Of a stretch of DNA of 32,327 bases, positions 31,542 through 32,327 are shown piece after piece. The stretch is taken from NCBI GenBank assembly GCA_013288625.1, contig JABDBN010000014.1, positions 1 through 32,327 of the forward strand, in the 5' to 3' direction. Position 1 is the stretch's first letter. Each line of letters opens with the position of its first letter. The notes beneath the pieces are model-generated. The model was not told the origin of the DNA, did no database searches, and saw only the letters and a program-made list of their open reading frames with translations. Both the position numbers and the translations under genes were made by a program. The DNA is from Alphaproteobacteria bacterium (lineage in GTDB: Bacteria; Pseudomonadota; Alphaproteobacteria; Rickettsiales; Midichloriaceae).

Positions 31542-32327
31542 ATGCCAAAATCATCATTTCTAAGACAGGCTCAGGAGCGTGGGTACATTCATCAGTGCAC
31601 CAATCTCGAGGCTTTAGATCATCTGCTCACGAAAGAAACTGTTATTGCGTATATAGGTTTTGATTGCACCGCTAAGTCTTTGCATATCGGAAGTCTGGTG
31701 CAAATCATGATGTTGCGCTTGTTACAGCAGTGTGGTCATAAGCCTTTGGTGCTTATGGGTGGCGGCACCACTCGTATCGGTGATCCTTCAGGGCGTGATG
31801 AGACCAGGCAGCTGCTTTCTTTGGAAGATATTAATTTGAATAAGCAATCGCTTTCCCGCGTGTTTTCCAAATTTATCAAGTTTGGAAAAGGAGAAACTGA
31901 TGCCCTCATGCTTGATAATGCAGAGTGGCTTGACGAATTAAAGTACATAGATTTTCTTCGCGATATTGGCCGGCACTTTACCATAAACAAGATGCTTGCG
32001 TTTGATAGCGTCAAGATGCGCCTTGATCGCGAACAACCTCTGACTTTTATCGAATTTAACTATATGCTCTTACAGGCTTATGACTTTGCTGAGCTTAGTC
32101 GACGCTATAATTGCCAGCTGCAAATGGGTGGGTCAGATCAGTGGGGTAATATTGTAAATGGTACTGATTTGGGCAGGCGCCTTGGATATTCTGAGATGTT
32201 TGGCCTGACCTCGCCGTTAGTTACCACTAAGTCTGGCACCAAAATGGGTAAAACCGCAAGTGGTGCGGTGTGGTTGAACGAGGATATGTTGTCGCCTTAT
32301 GACTACTGGCAATACTGGCGCAATACT
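31542..32327 (+). CDS. tyrS: Tyrosyl-tRNA synthetase (5' part, runs off the window)
   Basis: The frame is open to the last base (262 codons). [15 protein letters not shown] carries the HIGH-type motif, [17 protein letters not shown] follows, [14 protein letters not shown] is the tyrosine-binding block, and [15 protein letters not shown] the KMSKS-type loop. The C-terminal S4-like domain is outside. GGGG eight bases before the ATG serves as the ribosome binding site. The enzyme charges tRNA-Tyr. Confidence 0.95.
   Translation, partial: MPKSSFLRQAQERGYIHQCTNLEALDHLLTKETVIAYIGFDCTAKSLHIGSLVQIMMLRLLQQCGHKPLVLMGGGTTRIGDPSGRDETRQLLSLEDINLNKQSLSRVFSKFIKFGKGETDALMLDNAEWLDELKYIDFLRDIGRHFTINKMLAFDSVKMRLDREQPLTFIEFNYMLLQAYDFAELSRRYNCQLQMGGSDQWGNIVNGTDLGRRLGYSEMFGLTSPLVTTKSGTKMGKTASGAVWLNEDMLSPYDYWQYWRNT

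Noticed and set aside
1..32327. CRISPR array, insertion sequence or prophage
   Set aside because: No regularly spaced direct repeats, transposase or phage structural genes were found in any frame.

Overview
The window looks like a piece of chromosome from a host-associated alphaproteobacterium, most likely Rickettsiales or Holosporales. This is inferred from AT-rich DNA, a DksA with the single-cysteine alphaproteobacterial zinc-finger remnant, CtrA-type boxes (TTAA-N7-TTAA), PutA without an N-terminal DNA-binding domain, and many ankyrin or effector-like genes between ordinary housekeeping genes. No species is claimed.

Layout. (1) 1-2350: a tandem array of six small paralogous genes of about 125 codons, the first cut by the window edge, of no family I recognise. 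(2) 2414-3336: an LD-carboxypeptidase gene broken by one missing base near its 5' end, convergent with an argD-like aminotransferase. (3) 4645-5693: the rplM-rpsI operon with a clear promoter and terminator. (4) 5764-7021: two tandem SnoaL-like genes, then HU. (5) 7175-17811: four tandem paralogous genes of 821-886 codons. Each carries an RNxSxH motif that fits the HEPN RNase signature in its N-terminal part, a basic NLS-like linker, and degenerate ankyrin repeats. Each has its own sigma-70 promoter, with a 17-bp spacer every time. (6) 17819-23029: a small two-helix membrane protein, the HAD hydrolase-putA pair and dksA, all on the minus strand. (7) 23030-24135: erpA, tRNA-Leu(GAG) and an unknown His/Cys-rich protein. 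(8) 24228-29505: two large effector-like genes on the minus strand. One has a His/Glu-Gln-Cys arrangement, ankyrin repeats and a polyproline tail. The other has kinase-like motifs and an unusual 16-residue repeat. (9) 29589-32327: an FMN reductase, rsmD-tadA (ATGA overlap), a complex palindromic element, and the 5' part of tyrS.

Two things stand out. First, the four-gene HEPN-ankyrin array: an intracellular RNase signature joined to host-interaction repeats, in mosaic copies. Second, a shared promoter architecture (TTAA-N7-TTAA-N11-minus 10) upstream of both effector-like genes and of the small membrane protein. This suggests one CtrA-like regulon that times effector expression. Function statements for the unknown families are inference from motifs read by eye; no database search was possible.
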